Below, piece by piece: positions 27,953 through 36,643 of a stretch of DNA of 64,000 nucleotides. The position numbers and the translations under genes are program-made. Source of the DNA: Variovorax terrae. Lineage in GTDB: Bacteria > Pseudomonadota > Gammaproteobacteria > Burkholderiales > Burkholderiaceae_C. The notes under the pieces were generated by a model. It was not told the DNA's origin, did not search any database, and saw only the letters and a list, made by a program, of their open reading frames with translations. The stretch's first letter is position 1, and each line of letters starts with the position of its first letter. The stretch is taken from NCBI RefSeq assembly GCF_022809125.1, contig NZ_JALGBI010000002.1, forward strand, positions 133,685 to 197,684. The letters run 5' to 3'.

Positions 27953-28768
27953 TCATGCGAGCCAGCGCTTGCGGCGCTTGTAGCTCTTCACGTCCTTGAA
28001 CGACTTGCGTTCACCGCCTCCCACGCCGAGGTAGAACTCCTTCACGTCCTCGTTGCTGGCCAGATCGGCGGCGGCGCCGTCCATCACGATGCGGCCGCTT
28101 TCCATGATGTAGCCGTAGTGGGCGTAGCGCAGCGCCATGTGGGTGTTCTGTTCGGCCAGCAGGAACGTCACTTTTTCCTTCTGGTTGAGGTCCTGCACGA
28201 TGTTGAAGACCTCCTCGACGATCTGCGGCGCCAGGCCCATCGAGGGCTCGTCCAGCAGCACCATGCTCGGGTTGGCCATCAGCGCGCGGCCGATCGCGCA
28301 CATCTGCTGCTCGCCGCCCGAGGTGTAGGCGGCCTGCGAGCCGCGCCGCGTCTTCAGGCGCGGGAAGTAGGTGTAGACCTTCTCGAGGTTGGCTGCGATC
28401 TCGGCTTTGCTCTTGCGCGTGTAGGCGCCGGTCAGCAGGTTTTCCTCGATCGTGAGGTGGGCGAAGCAGTGGCGGCCCTCCATCACCTGCACCACGCCGC
28501 GGTGCACCAGGTCGGCCGGCGAGAGGTTCTCGATGCGCTCGCCGCGCAGCTCGATCGAGCCCTTGGTGACCGCGCCGCGCTCGCCCTGCAGCAGGTTGGA
28601 GATGGCGCGCAGCGTGGTCGTCTTGCCCGCGCCGTTGCCACCCAGGATGGCCACGATGGCGCCCTGGGGCACCTGCAGCGACACGCCCTTGAGCACCAGG
28701 ATCACGTGGTTGTAGATGACTTCGATGCCGTTGACGTTGAGAAGGATGTTGCTAGGTGCTTCACTCAT
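27953..28768 (-). CDS. Branched-chain amino-acid-type ABC transporter ATPase (LivF family)
   Basis: A 271-residue ATPase: Walker A VAILGGNGAGKTTTLRAISN, Q-loop GVVQVMEGRHCFAHLTIEEN, ABC signature TSGGEQQMCAIGRALMANP and Walker B VLLDEPSMGLAP, in the spacing of LivF. A C-terminal extension after the usual LivF end, rich in Lys/Arg (SFKDVKSYKRRKRWLA), is unusual and may touch the permease or ligase. It energises import with LivG, LivH and LivM encoded in the same operon. The substrate is more likely an organic acid than an amino acid, given the two acyl-CoA ligases in the operon. Confidence 0.92.
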   Translation of the reverse strand: MSEAPSNILLNVNGIEVIYNHVILVLKGVSLQVPQGAIVAILGGNGAGKTTTLRAISNLLQGERGAVTKGSIELRGERIENLSPADLVHRGVVQVMEGRHCFAHLTIEENLLTGAYTRKSKAEIAANLEKVYTYFPRLKTRRGSQAAYTSGGEQQMCAIGRALMANPSMVLLDEPSMGLAPQIVEEVFNIVQDLNQKEKVTFLLAEQNTHMALRYAHYGYIMESGRIVMDGAAADLASNEDVKEFYLGVGGGERKSFKDVKSYKRRKRWLA

Positions 28769-28816
28769 GATGCGGTCGGGCGGAACAGAGGTGGGGTGCA
28801 CCCCCCAGGCCAGAGA

Positions 28817-28871
28817 CACCGCGGAACCGGCTTTGCCGGGCCGCTGGTGTCGCCCCCTTGAGGGGGAGGCG
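28817..28871 (+). repeat. REP-like GC-rich element B
   Basis: Same element as at 27865, in the same orientation, between the binding-protein gene and livF. It reads CACCGCGGAACCGGCTTT then GCCGGGCCGC, with the second CCCCCTTGAGGGGG hairpin core. Confidence 0.8.
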
Positions 28872-28894
28872 CCGCAGGCGCCTCGGGGGTGGGC

Positions 28895-30217
28895 TCAGGA
28901 CTGGCAGTCCTGCGGGGTGCGGCGCGTGATCTTCTTTTCGCCGGCGTACTTGTCGGCCGCGGCCCGCACCATGGGCTTCAGGATCTGATCATCGGCCTGC
29001 AGCCAGTCCGACGAGAACACCCACTTGCTGCCGTCCCAGGTGTGCACGCGGGCCCAGGTCGAGCCCATGTGGTCCTGGCACGAGGTGCTGACCGGGCGCA
29101 TCACGCCGGCGAAGCCCAGCGCATCGAGCTTCTTCTGGTCGAGCGCGAGGTTCTCGAAGCCCCAGCGCACCTGCTCGCCGGTCATGACCTTGCCCTTGCC
29201 GAAGCGCTCCTGCGCGCGCTTGACGGCCTCGACCGACAGCATCTGGATGATCAGGCCGCGGTTGTAGAGCACGGTGCCCACTTCCTCGCGCGGGCCGGTG
29301 CCCTGGCCCTTGTCGTGCACTTCCTTGAGGATGTCCTGCACCACCTTGGGCTGGCCGGCGCCGTACTGGATGGTCAGCGCGTTGTAGCCCTTGGCGTTGG
29401 CGCCCACGTCCTTCACGTCGGGCTCGGCGCCCGACCACCACACGCCGTACATCTTCTCGCGCGGGTAGCCGGTGGCCACGGCCTCCTTGAGCGCGGTCGA
29501 GTTCATCACGCCCCAGCCCCACAGCAGCACGTAGTCGGGGCGCTGCTGGCGCACCTGCAGCCAGGCCGACTTCTGCTCCACGCCGGGCGCGGTCACGGGA
29601 ATCAGCGACAGCTCGAAGCCGTGCATCTTGGCGCGCTCCTGCAGCAGCGGGATCGGCTCCTTGCCGAACGGGCTGTCGTGGTAGACCAGCGCGATCTTCT
29701 TGCCCTTGAGCTTGTCCATGCCGCCTTCCTTGGCGCCGATGTGCTGGATCAGCATGTCGGCGGCGGTCCAGTAGGAGCCCAGCAGCGGGAAGTTCCACTT
29801 GAACACGCCGCCGTCCTGCGAGGCCGCCAGGCCATAGCCCAGCGTGATCAGCGGAATCTTGTCGGCCGGGGCCTTGTCGGTCAGCGCGAAGGTGATGCCG
29901 GTGGCCTGCGGGTCGAACACCGTGGCGCCCTTGCCCTTCAGGCGTTCATAGCACTCCACGCCCTTGTCGGTGGCGTAGCCGGTCTCGCATTCCTCATAGG
30001 TGATCTTCACGCCGTTGATGCCGCCGCGCGCGTTGATGAGCTTGATGTAATCCTGCTTGGCGTTGGCCCAGGGCGTGCCGTTGGGCGCGTAGGGGCCGGT
30101 GCGGTAGACCAGCAGCGGAAAGAACTGCTCCTTGGCCTGGGCCAGCGCCGGCGGCGCGGACGCCACGGCGGCGGCCAGGGCGAATGCCGCGGCGGCGAGT
30201 TGCATAGCAAGTTTCAT
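28895..30217 (-). CDS. Liv-type ABC transporter periplasmic binding protein
   Basis: A 440-residue type I periplasmic binding protein. The signal peptide is MKLAMQLAAAAFALAAAVAS with cleavage near PPALAQA. The mature protein opens with FFPLLVYRTGPYAPNG, the region that lines the ligand cleft in LivJ-type proteins, and carries ATGITFALTDKAPADKIPLI and KKIALVYHDSPFGKEP. It is longer than LivJ (about 345 mature residues), as is common for the aromatic/organic-acid members of the family. Conserved cysteines (CETGYATDKGVEC, CQDH, DCQS) could form disulfides. It lies between livM and livF in the operon. Confidence 0.92.
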   Translation of the reverse strand: MKLAMQLAAAAFALAAAVASAPPALAQAKEQFFPLLVYRTGPYAPNGTPWANAKQDYIKLINARGGINGVKITYEECETGYATDKGVECYERLKGKGATVFDPQATGITFALTDKAPADKIPLITLGYGLAASQDGGVFKWNFPLLGSYWTAADMLIQHIGAKEGGMDKLKGKKIALVYHDSPFGKEPIPLLQERAKMHGFELSLIPVTAPGVEQKSAWLQVRQQRPDYVLLWGWGVMNSTALKEAVATGYPREKMYGVWWSGAEPDVKDVGANAKGYNALTIQYGAGQPKVVQDILKEVHDKGQGTGPREEVGTVLYNRGLIIQMLSVEAVKRAQERFGKGKVMTGEQVRWGFENLALDQKKLDALGFAGVMRPVSTSCQDHMGSTWARVHTWDGSKWVFSSDWLQADDQILKPMVRAAADKYAGEKKITRRTPQDCQS

Positions 30218-30293
30218 GGTTGTCTCCTTGGTTGAAATGGACTGACACGAAAAAAGGAACAGGGGTCGGATGGCAAGTACCTGAGGCCAGAAA

Positions 30294-30420
30294 CACCGCG
30301 GACCCGGCCCCGCCGGTCCGCAGGTGCTCCGCCAGGGATGCCATGGAACCGGCTTCGCCGGGCCATAGGCATCGCCCCCTGCAAGGGGGGAGGCGCAGCG
30401 CAGCGGAGCCTGGGGGTGTG
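30294..30420 (+). repeat. REP-like GC-rich element C, double copy
   Basis: Two copies of the element in tandem between livM and the binding-protein gene. A partial one starts with CACCGCGGACCCGGCC at 30294, and a full one (GGAACCGGCTTCGCCGGGCC then CGCCCCCTGCAAGGGGGG) follows from about 30345. It may slow degradation of, or attenuate, the operon transcript, but that is not shown by the sequence. Confidence 0.75.
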
Positions 30421-30426
30421 CCATGG

Positions 30427-31491
30427 CTAATGCGGGAACGGCCACAAACGCAGCTTCTGCTTGGCCGTGCTCCAGAGCTTGGCCAGGCCGTGGGGCTCGA
30501 CCACGAGGAAGAACACGATCAGCGCGCCGAAGATCATGAAGGTCAGGTGCGAAGCCAGCGCGGTGGACAGCGGGATGCCGAACCAGTACGGCACCTGGTC
30601 CAGCAGCAGCGGCAGGATCACGATGAAGGCGGCGCCGAAGAAGGCGCCCATGATGGAGCCCAGGCCGCCGATGATCACCATGAACAGCAGCTGGAACGAG
30701 CGGTCGATGTTGAAGGCCGCGGGCTCCCAGGCGCCCAGGTGGATGAAGCCCCAGAGCGCGCCCGCCACGCCGACGATGAAGGAGCTGACCGCGAAGGCCG
30801 TGAGCTTGGCGTAGATCGGGCGGATGCCGATCACGGCGGCGGCCACGTCCATGTCGCGCATGGCCATCCATTCGCGGCCGATGGCGCTGCGCACCAGGTT
30901 CTTGGCCAGCAGCGCGAAGACGCAGACGAAGCACAGGCAGAACAGGTACTTCTGCACCGGCGATTCGATCGGGATGCCGAACACCTGCAACCCGGCCACG
31001 CTGACCGAGCCGGAGGTCGAGTTGTTGGTGAACCAGGGAATGCGCAGGAACGCCCAGTCGGCGAAGAACTGGGCCGCCAGTGTGGCCATGGCCAGGTACA
31101 GGCCCTTGATGCGCAGCGAAGGTAGGCCGAACAGCACGCCCACCGCGGTGGCGCACAGGCCGCCGAGCAGCAGCGCGGCAATCAGCGGCATGCCATCGAT
31201 GCGCGCCATGAAGTTGTAGGAAGCGTAGGCGCCCACCGCCATGAAGGCGCCGGTGCCCAGCGAGATCTGGCCGCAGTAGCCGACCAGGATGTTGAGGCCC
31301 AGCGCCGCCAGCGACAGGATCAGGAACGGGATCAGGATGGCGCGGCACAGGTACTCGGACGCCAGCATCGGCACGGCGACGAACGCCACCAGCAGCAGGG
31401 CCGCCATGAAGAAGCGGTCCTGGCGGATCGGGAAGATCTGCTGGTCGGCGCGGTAGCTGGTCTTGAACTGGCCGTTTTCGCGGTAAATCAT
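30427..31491 (-). CDS. Branched-chain amino-acid-type ABC transporter permease (LivM family)
   Basis: A 354-residue membrane protein with about nine hydrophobic segments. It shows LivM motifs: ALGLNILVGYCGQISLGTGA near residue 80, LRIKGLYLAMATLAAQFF, and the EAA-like MVIIGGLGSIMGAFFGAAFI near residue 280. It forms the channel with LivH. It is flanked on both sides by REP-like elements rather than by direct gene overlaps, unlike the other operons in this window. Confidence 0.93.
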   Translation of the reverse strand: MIYRENGQFKTSYRADQQIFPIRQDRFFMAALLLVAFVAVPMLASEYLCRAILIPFLILSLAALGLNILVGYCGQISLGTGAFMAVGAYASYNFMARIDGMPLIAALLLGGLCATAVGVLFGLPSLRIKGLYLAMATLAAQFFADWAFLRIPWFTNNSTSGSVSVAGLQVFGIPIESPVQKYLFCLCFVCVFALLAKNLVRSAIGREWMAMRDMDVAAAVIGIRPIYAKLTAFAVSSFIVGVAGALWGFIHLGAWEPAAFNIDRSFQLLFMVIIGGLGSIMGAFFGAAFIVILPLLLDQVPYWFGIPLSTALASHLTFMIFGALIVFFLVVEPHGLAKLWSTAKQKLRLWPFPH

Positions 31492-31526
31492 GCACACCCC
31501 CAGTCTTCGCGCACTTCGTGTCGCTT

Positions 31527-31581
31527 CGCCAACCCCCTTGCAGGGGGCGATGCCAGTGGCCCGGCGAAGCCGGTTCCACGG
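31527..31581 (-). repeat. REP-like GC-rich element D
   Basis: The same element in inverted orientation between livH and livM (CCCCCTTGCAGGGGG, then GGCCCGGCGAAGCCGGTTCC on the plus strand). Confidence 0.8.
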
Positions 31582-31619
31582 CATCCCGCGCTCAATCCGT
31601 TGTAGTCGATAGGCATGGC

Positions 31620-32549
31620 TTAAACCCTGTCAATTATTTTTTCGCCGAACAGGCCCTGGGGCCTGACGACCAGGAAGCCCAGCGCCAGCACATAGGCGAA
31701 CCAGATCTCGATGCCGCCGCCCAGCATCGGGCCGATGTAGATCTCGGAGAGCTTCTCGCCCACGCCGATGATCAGCCCGCCGATGATGGCGCCGGGCACC
31801 GAGGTCAGGCCGCCCAGGATCACCACCGGCAGCGCCTTCAGCGCCACCAGCGAGAGCGAGAACTGCACGCCGAGCTTGGAGCCCCAGATGATGCCGGCGA
31901 CCAGCGCCGCGAAGCCCGCCACCGACCACACGATGACCCAGATGCGGTTGAGCGGAATGCCGATCGACTGCGCGGCCTGGTGGTCGTCGGCCACGGCGCG
32001 CAGCGCCCGGCCCGTCACGGTCTTCTGGAAGAACAGGGCCAGCAGCACGACCAGGGCCGCCGCCAGCAGCGCGGCGATCAGGTCTTCTTTGTTGATCAGC
32101 AGCCCGCCCTGGAAGGTGTCCTGCAGGATCATGACCGGCTCCTTGGGCATGCCCACGTCGATCTTGTAGATGTCGTTGCCGAACAGCGTCTGGCCCAGGC
32201 CGTCGAGGAAGTAGCTGATGCCCAGCGTGGCCATCAGCAGCGTGATGCCCTCCTGGTTCACCAGCTTGGACAGGCACAGCCGCTCGATCAGCCAGGCCAC
32301 GATGACCATGACCACCATCGCTGCGGCGAAGGCCAGCACGTTGGCCAGCACCTGGCTCTCGAAGCCGAGCCAGCGCGGGAACCACTCCGAGAAGCGCGCC
32401 ATCGCCAGCGCCGCGAACAGCACCATCGCGCCCTGCGCGAAGTTGAACACGCCCGAGGCCTTGTAGATCAGCACGAAGCCCAGCGCGATCAGCGAATACA
32501 GCATGCCGGCCATCAGGCCGCCGAACAATGTCTCAAGAAAGAATCCCAT
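31620..32549 (-). CDS. Branched-chain amino-acid-type ABC transporter permease (LivH family)
   Basis: A 309-residue membrane protein with about eight segments. It has the LivH opening LFGGLMAGMLYSLIALGFVL, the IYKASGVFNFAQGAMVLFAA motif and the EAA-like PVVILGGLTSVPGAIIGGLI. It pairs with LivM. It lies 132 bp downstream of livG, the gap being filled by an inverted REP-like element. Confidence 0.94.
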   Translation of the reverse strand: MGFFLETLFGGLMAGMLYSLIALGFVLIYKASGVFNFAQGAMVLFAALAMARFSEWFPRWLGFESQVLANVLAFAAAMVVMVIVAWLIERLCLSKLVNQEGITLLMATLGISYFLDGLGQTLFGNDIYKIDVGMPKEPVMILQDTFQGGLLINKEDLIAALLAAALVVLLALFFQKTVTGRALRAVADDHQAAQSIGIPLNRIWVIVWSVAGFAALVAGIIWGSKLGVQFSLSLVALKALPVVILGGLTSVPGAIIGGLIIGVGEKLSEIYIGPMLGGGIEIWFAYVLALGFLVVRPQGLFGEKIIDRV

Positions 32550-32580
32550 GGTCAGTGCCCCTCCCCGAAGCGTCTGCGGC

Positions 32581-32632
32581 GCTGCGCCCCAGGGGGCGCC
32601 GCCAGCGGCCCGGCGAAGCCAGCTCCTCGGCG
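32581..32632 (-). repeat. REP-like GC-rich element E, degenerate
   Basis: A degraded inverted copy between livG and livH (GCGCCCCAGGGGGCGCCGCC, then GGCCCGGCGAAGCCAGCTCC). The second hairpin arm has drifted. Confidence 0.65.
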
Positions 32633-32681
32633 GCCACCGGGCTGGATTCGTGCAATACAGGTGTTTGTGGTTCGTTTCATG

Positions 32682-33464
32682 TCAATGTCCTGTGCCTAGA
32701 TAAGCGCGGATCACATCCGGGTTGCTGCGCACTTCGTCGGGCGTGCCGTCGCCGATCTTCTTGCCGTAGTCGAGCACCACCACGCGGTCGGAGATGTCCA
32801 TCACCACGCCCATGTCGTGCTCGATCAGCACGACCGTGGTGCCGAACTCGTCGTTCACGTCGAGCACGAAGCGGCACATGTCCTGCTTCTCTTCCACGTT
32901 CATGCCGGCCATCGGCTCGTCCAGCAGCAGCACCTGCGGCTCCATCGCCAGCGCGCGGCCCAGGTCCACGCGCTTTTGCAGGCCGTAGGGCAACTGGCCC
33001 ACCGGGGTCTTGCGGTAGGCCTGGATTTCGAGGAAGTCGATGATGCGTTCGACGAACTCGCGCTGGCGAATTTCCTCCTGCTCCGCCGGGCCGATGCGCA
33101 GCGCCTGCAGCAGCAGGTTGCTTTTGATCTTGAGGTTGCGCCCGGTCATGATGTTGTCGAGCACGCTCATGCCCTTGAACAGCGCCAGGTTCTGGAAGGT
33201 GCGCGCCACGCCCATCTCGGCCACCTGGCGCGAGTTCATGTGGCGGAAGGTCTGGCCGCGAAAGCTGATGCTGCCCTGCTGCGGCTGGTAGACGCCGTTG
33301 ATGCAGTTGAGCATCGAGCTCTTGCCCGCGCCGTTGGGGCCGATGATGGCGCGTATCTCGTGCTCGCGCACGTTGAACGAGATGTCGGTCAGCGCCTTCA
33401 CGCCGCCGAAGCCCAGGGAGATGTTCTGCACGTCGAGGATGACGTCGCCGATCTTCTTGCTCAT
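32682..33464 (-). CDS. Branched-chain amino-acid-type ABC transporter ATPase (LivG family)
   Basis: A 260-residue ATPase with Walker A IIGPNGAGKSSMLNCINGVY, Q-loop GVARTFQNLALFKGMSVLDN, the LivG-type signature LPYGLQKRVDLGRALAMEP (in place of LSGGQ, as usual for LivG) and Walker B VLLLDEPMAGMN. The H-loop is VVLIEHDMGVVM. Its ATG overlaps the ligase stop by 4 bp, so ligase and importer are translationally coupled. Confidence 0.94.
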   Translation of the reverse strand: MSKKIGDVILDVQNISLGFGGVKALTDISFNVREHEIRAIIGPNGAGKSSMLNCINGVYQPQQGSISFRGQTFRHMNSRQVAEMGVARTFQNLALFKGMSVLDNIMTGRNLKIKSNLLLQALRIGPAEQEEIRQREFVERIIDFLEIQAYRKTPVGQLPYGLQKRVDLGRALAMEPQVLLLDEPMAGMNVEEKQDMCRFVLDVNDEFGTTVVLIEHDMGVVMDISDRVVVLDYGKKIGDGTPDEVRSNPDVIRAYLGTGH

Positions 33465-35407
33465 GCTGCCGCTTTCACCGGGGCGAAGGTTTTCGTGTCG
33501 ACGATCTTCAGGGTCGCGTTCACGCTGCCGCTGCGCCCGTCCTCGAACTTGACCTGGGTTTCGATGTACTGCTCGGTGCGGCCGCCATACAGCGCGTCGA
33601 TCAGCACGCCGTACTTGTCGGCGATGTAGCCGCGGCGGACCTTGTTGGTGCGCGTGAGCTCGCCGTCGTCGGCGTCCAGCTCCTTGTGCAGCACCAGGAA
33701 GCGGCTCACCTGCGAGCCCGCCAGCAGCGCGTCGGCCGCGAGGTCGGCGTTGATCTTCTCCACGCATTCGCGCATCAGCTCGTAGACCTCGGGCTTTTGC
33801 GCCAGGTCGGTGTAGCCGGCGTAGGGCAGGTTGCGTCGCTCGGCCCAGTTGCCCACGGCATCGAAGTCGATGTTGAGCATCACGCACACCTGCTCGCGGC
33901 CGTCGCCGTAGGCCACGGCCTCCTTGATGTGGGGGAAGAACTTGAGCTTGTTCTCCACATACTTGGGCGCGAACATCGCGCCGTCGTTGGCGCCGCCCTT
34001 GATGCGGCCCACGTCCTTGACGCGGTCGATGATCTTGAGGTGGCCGCTGGCATCGAGGAAGCCTGCGTCGCTGGTGTGGTACCAGCCGTCGGCCGTCAGC
34101 ACCTCGGCGGTGGCGGCCGGGTTCTTGTAGTACTCCTTGAGCAACCCGGCCGAACGGACCAGGATCTCGCCGCTCTCGGCCACCTTGATCTCGACGCCGT
34201 TGATCGGGATGCCCACCGTGTCGGCGCGCACCTGGTTGTCGGGCTGCAGGCACACGAACACCGCCGTCTCGGTGGAGCCGTAGAGCTGCTTGAGGTTGAT
34301 GCCGATGGAGCGGTAGAACGCGAACAGGTCGGGCCCGATGGCCTCGCCCGCGGTGTAGGCCACGCGCACCCGGCTCAGGCCCAGGGTGTTGCGCAGCGGG
34401 CCGTACACGCACAGGTTGCCCAGGGCGTACAGCAGCGTGTCGGCCCAGCCGGTCGCGCGGCCGTCCATGCGCGCCGGGCCGACGCGGCGGGCCACGTCCA
34501 TGAAGGCATGGAACATGCGGCGCTTGAGGGCGCCCGCGTCTTCCATGCGGATCATCACGCTGGTGAGCAGGCCTTCGAACACGCGCGGCGGCGCGAAGTA
34601 GTAGGTCGGGCCCACTTCCTTGAGGTCGATCGTCACCGTGCTGCTGCTCTCGGGGCAGTTCACCACGTAGCCGCAGCACAGCCACTGGGCATAGCTGAAG
34701 ATGTTCTGGCCGACCCAGGCCGGCGGCAGGTAGGCCAGCACTTCCTCGGCGCTGGTGAGCCGGTCGAAGTCGGCGCCGGCCTGGGCGCGGTCGAGCAGGG
34801 TGCCGTGGGTGTGCACCACGCCCTTGGGGTTGCCGGTGGTGCCCGAGGTGAAGAACATCGCGGCCACGTCGCCCGGCTGGGTGCGCTCCACGGCGGCCTG
34901 GAAGAAGCCGGGGTCGGCGGCGGCCAGCGCCTGGCCTTCTGCCAGCAGCGTGTCCAGCGCGGCGAGGCCGGGCTCGCTGTAGTTGCGCAGGCCGCGCGGG
35001 TCGTCATAGTAGAGGCAGGCGAGTTGCGGGCACTGCTCGCGGATCTCCAGCATCTTGTCGACCTGCTCCTGGTCTTCCACCACGGCGAAGCGCACCTCGG
35101 CGTTGTTGATCGGGAACACGCATTCGGCCGCCACGGCGTCCTGGTACAGCGGCACGGGAATGGCGCCCAGCGACTGCGCGGCCAGCAAGGTGGCGTAGAG
35201 CCGGGGGCGGTTGGCGCCGATCACCACCAGGTGCTCGCCGCGCCGCAGGCCGGCCTGGTGCAGGCCGCAGGCCATCTGCTCCACCAGCACCGCCATGGCG
35301 GACCAGCTATGGGCCTGCCAGATGCCGTATTCCTTCTCGCGCATGGCCGGCGCCTGCGGGCGTTCGGCCGCATGTTTCAGCAACAGTCGGGGGAAGGTGG
35401 TCTGCAT
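33461..35407 (-). CDS. Long-chain acyl-CoA synthetase-like AMP-binding protein
   Basis: A 648-residue ANL enzyme of the large FadD15/ACSBG-like type: P-loop AAMFFTSGTTGNPKGVVHTH (about 187-206), QLYGSTETAVFVCLQPDNQV, YHTSDAGFLDASGHLKIIDR, and the hinge DRVKDVGRIKGGANDGAMFA. The C-terminal region keeps LTRTNKVRRGYIADKYGVLI; the usual catalytic lysine region is Lys/Arg rich, but I cannot fix the residue. First gene of the Liv operon, with AAAGGA 8 bp upstream of the ATG. Proximity to an importer suggests vectorial acylation: the acid is trapped as CoA ester on entry. Aromatic, fatty or steroid-side-chain acids are all possible. Confidence 0.9.
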   Translation of the reverse strand: MQTTFPRLLLKHAAERPQAPAMREKEYGIWQAHSWSAMAVLVEQMACGLHQAGLRRGEHLVVIGANRPRLYATLLAAQSLGAIPVPLYQDAVAAECVFPINNAEVRFAVVEDQEQVDKMLEIREQCPQLACLYYDDPRGLRNYSEPGLAALDTLLAEGQALAAADPGFFQAAVERTQPGDVAAMFFTSGTTGNPKGVVHTHGTLLDRAQAGADFDRLTSAEEVLAYLPPAWVGQNIFSYAQWLCCGYVVNCPESSSTVTIDLKEVGPTYYFAPPRVFEGLLTSVMIRMEDAGALKRRMFHAFMDVARRVGPARMDGRATGWADTLLYALGNLCVYGPLRNTLGLSRVRVAYTAGEAIGPDLFAFYRSIGINLKQLYGSTETAVFVCLQPDNQVRADTVGIPINGVEIKVAESGEILVRSAGLLKEYYKNPAATAEVLTADGWYHTSDAGFLDASGHLKIIDRVKDVGRIKGGANDGAMFAPKYVENKLKFFPHIKEAVAYGDGREQVCVMLNIDFDAVGNWAERRNLPYAGYTDLAQKPEVYELMRECVEKINADLAADALLAGSQVSRFLVLHKELDADDGELTRTNKVRRGYIADKYGVLIDALYGGRTEQYIETQVKFEDGRSGSVNATLKIVDTKTFAPVKAAA

Positions 35408-35788
35408 CCCGGTTCCTTTGGTCGTAGAGCCTGTCCGGCGGGCGTTCGAGGGGTGCCCGCCCGGCGCTGGGGCCACTGATTGAGAGGAATCGTAGAGAAG
35501 ACTTTGACGTCTTTTTGTCTTTACGACGACAATCCAAGGGAATGTCCTACTGGGGTGTCCCCGCATACGGCCGGCGCGGATCAGGGGATGAACCGGCCGC
35601 CGCGCCCGACCCGGGGGCGCGCCACGAAGCGCGGCGCATTCCCGCCGGGCTCGCTGAAACTGACTTCGAAGCGGCCTCGGAACGGGGCGCGATCCCAGGC
35701 CTCCAACTGGCGCCGGCTTGGCTTTTCAATGACAATTCAGGAGCGCCCCTCCCCGGATCGTCCCGGGGCTGCGGGCGCCGTCCGCACC
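35408..35788. promoter_or_regulatory. Divergent promoter region, Liv operon / Crp-Fnr gene
   Basis: A 381-bp gap without a convincing gene. It must carry the promoters of the Liv operon and of the divergent regulator. An AT-richer stretch at 35490-35540 holds an inverted repeat, TTGTC at 35515-35519 and GACAA at 35528-35532 with an 8-bp spacer, a symmetry and size compatible with a Crp/Fnr-family site. I see no clear -35/-10 pair. An in-frame ATG at 35729 could extend the regulator N-terminally by 20 residues. Confidence 0.4.
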
Positions 35789-36511
35789 ATGTCCACCGAC
35801 CTTCCCCTGCATCAGCGACGCCGCGAGCCCGTGGCCGCGGAGCTGGCCGGCATTCCCTGGCTCGGGCGGCTGCAGCCCGCCGAGCGCGAGCGCGCGGTGG
35901 CCGCCATCGTGGTGGGCGACGCGCTGCCGGGCGACTACGTGTGCCGCATCGGCCGGCCCGTGACCTACTGGTTCGGCGTGGTCGAGGGGCTGCTCAAGAT
36001 GAGCAGCGACAACGCCGAAGGCGTGAGCATGACCTTCACCGGCCTGCCGCCCGGCGGCTGGTTCGGCGAGGGCACGGCAGTCAAGCGCGAGCCCTATCGC
36101 TACAACATCCAGGCGCTGCGCAAGAGCGTGGTCGCGGGCCTGCCGATCGACACCTTCCACTGGCTGCTCGACCACTCCATCGGCTTCAACCGCTTCGTGA
36201 TGAACCAGCTCAACGAGCGGCTGGGCCAGTTCATCGCGGCGCGCGAGATCGACCGCCTGAACAACCCCGACGTGCGGGTCGCGCGCAGCCTCGCCGCCCT
36301 GTTCAACCCGGTGCTGTACCCGGGCGTGGGCGAGATCCTGCGCATCACGCAGCAGGAGATGGCCTACCTGGTGGGCTTGTCGCGCCAGCGCGTCAACGAA
36401 GCCCTGGCGCTGCTGGAGGCCCAGGGCTCGATCCGCGTGGAATACGGCGGCCTGCGCATCCTCGACCTGCAGGCACTGAGATCCAGCGTTTTTCAGAATA
36501 AAAAGGGCTGA
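35789..36511 (+). CDS. Crp/Fnr-family transcriptional regulator
   Basis: A 240-residue protein. The N-terminal cNMP-binding fold spans about residues 20-135 (VCRIGRPVTYWFGVVEGLLK and the beta-roll LPPGGWFGEGTAVKREPYRY). The C-terminal Crp-type HTH is ITQQEMAYLVGLSRQRVNEA (about 185-205). No cysteine cluster of the Fnr iron-sulfur type is visible, and the cAMP-contacting RxS pattern is not intact, so the effector is probably something else. It is divergent from the ligase/Liv operon, a layout that recalls HbaR/AadR, the Crp/Fnr regulators of aromatic-acid genes in Rhodopseudomonas. Control of the Liv operon is inference. Confidence 0.88.
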   Translation: MSTDLPLHQRRREPVAAELAGIPWLGRLQPAERERAVAAIVVGDALPGDYVCRIGRPVTYWFGVVEGLLKMSSDNAEGVSMTFTGLPPGGWFGEGTAVKREPYRYNIQALRKSVVAGLPIDTFHWLLDHSIGFNRFVMNQLNERLGQFIAAREIDRLNNPDVRVARSLAALFNPVLYPGVGEILRITQQEMAYLVGLSRQRVNEALALLEAQGSIRVEYGGLRILDLQALRSSVFQNKKG

Positions 36512-36537
36512 AGGTCCGCGTCCCGTGGTTGTTTGTT

Positions 36538-36554
36538 GCTATTGATTCGGTAGC
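36538..36554. repeat. Dispersed GCTAT-N7-ATAGC repeat, copy 4
   Basis: The core GCTATTGATTCGGTAGC, with one mismatch in the second arm. The upstream flank GGTCCGCGTCCCGTGGTTGT resembles that of copy 5 at 46256. It lies downstream of the Crp/Fnr gene. Confidence 0.75.
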
Positions 36555-36580
36555 ATTTGACGGCCCGGAGCGCAGCCGTC

Positions 36581-36640
36581 TTTACGCCTTTTTTATGGCG
36601 CCCGCCGAAGTTTCGTCCCCGTTTTTACGCCCCTTTTTCT
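36581..36640 (+). promoter_or_regulatory. T-rich direct repeats, candidate KdpE sites
   Basis: Two T-rich blocks built on TTTACGCC followed by a run of T (starting at 36581 and 36624, 43 bp apart) lie 36-95 bp before the kdp leader ORF. The E. coli KdpE operator is likewise T-rich with a TTTACACCCC core, so these are plausible response-regulator sites for kdp induction at low potassium. Similarity is by eye only. Confidence 0.4.
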
Positions 36641-36643
36641 AAG

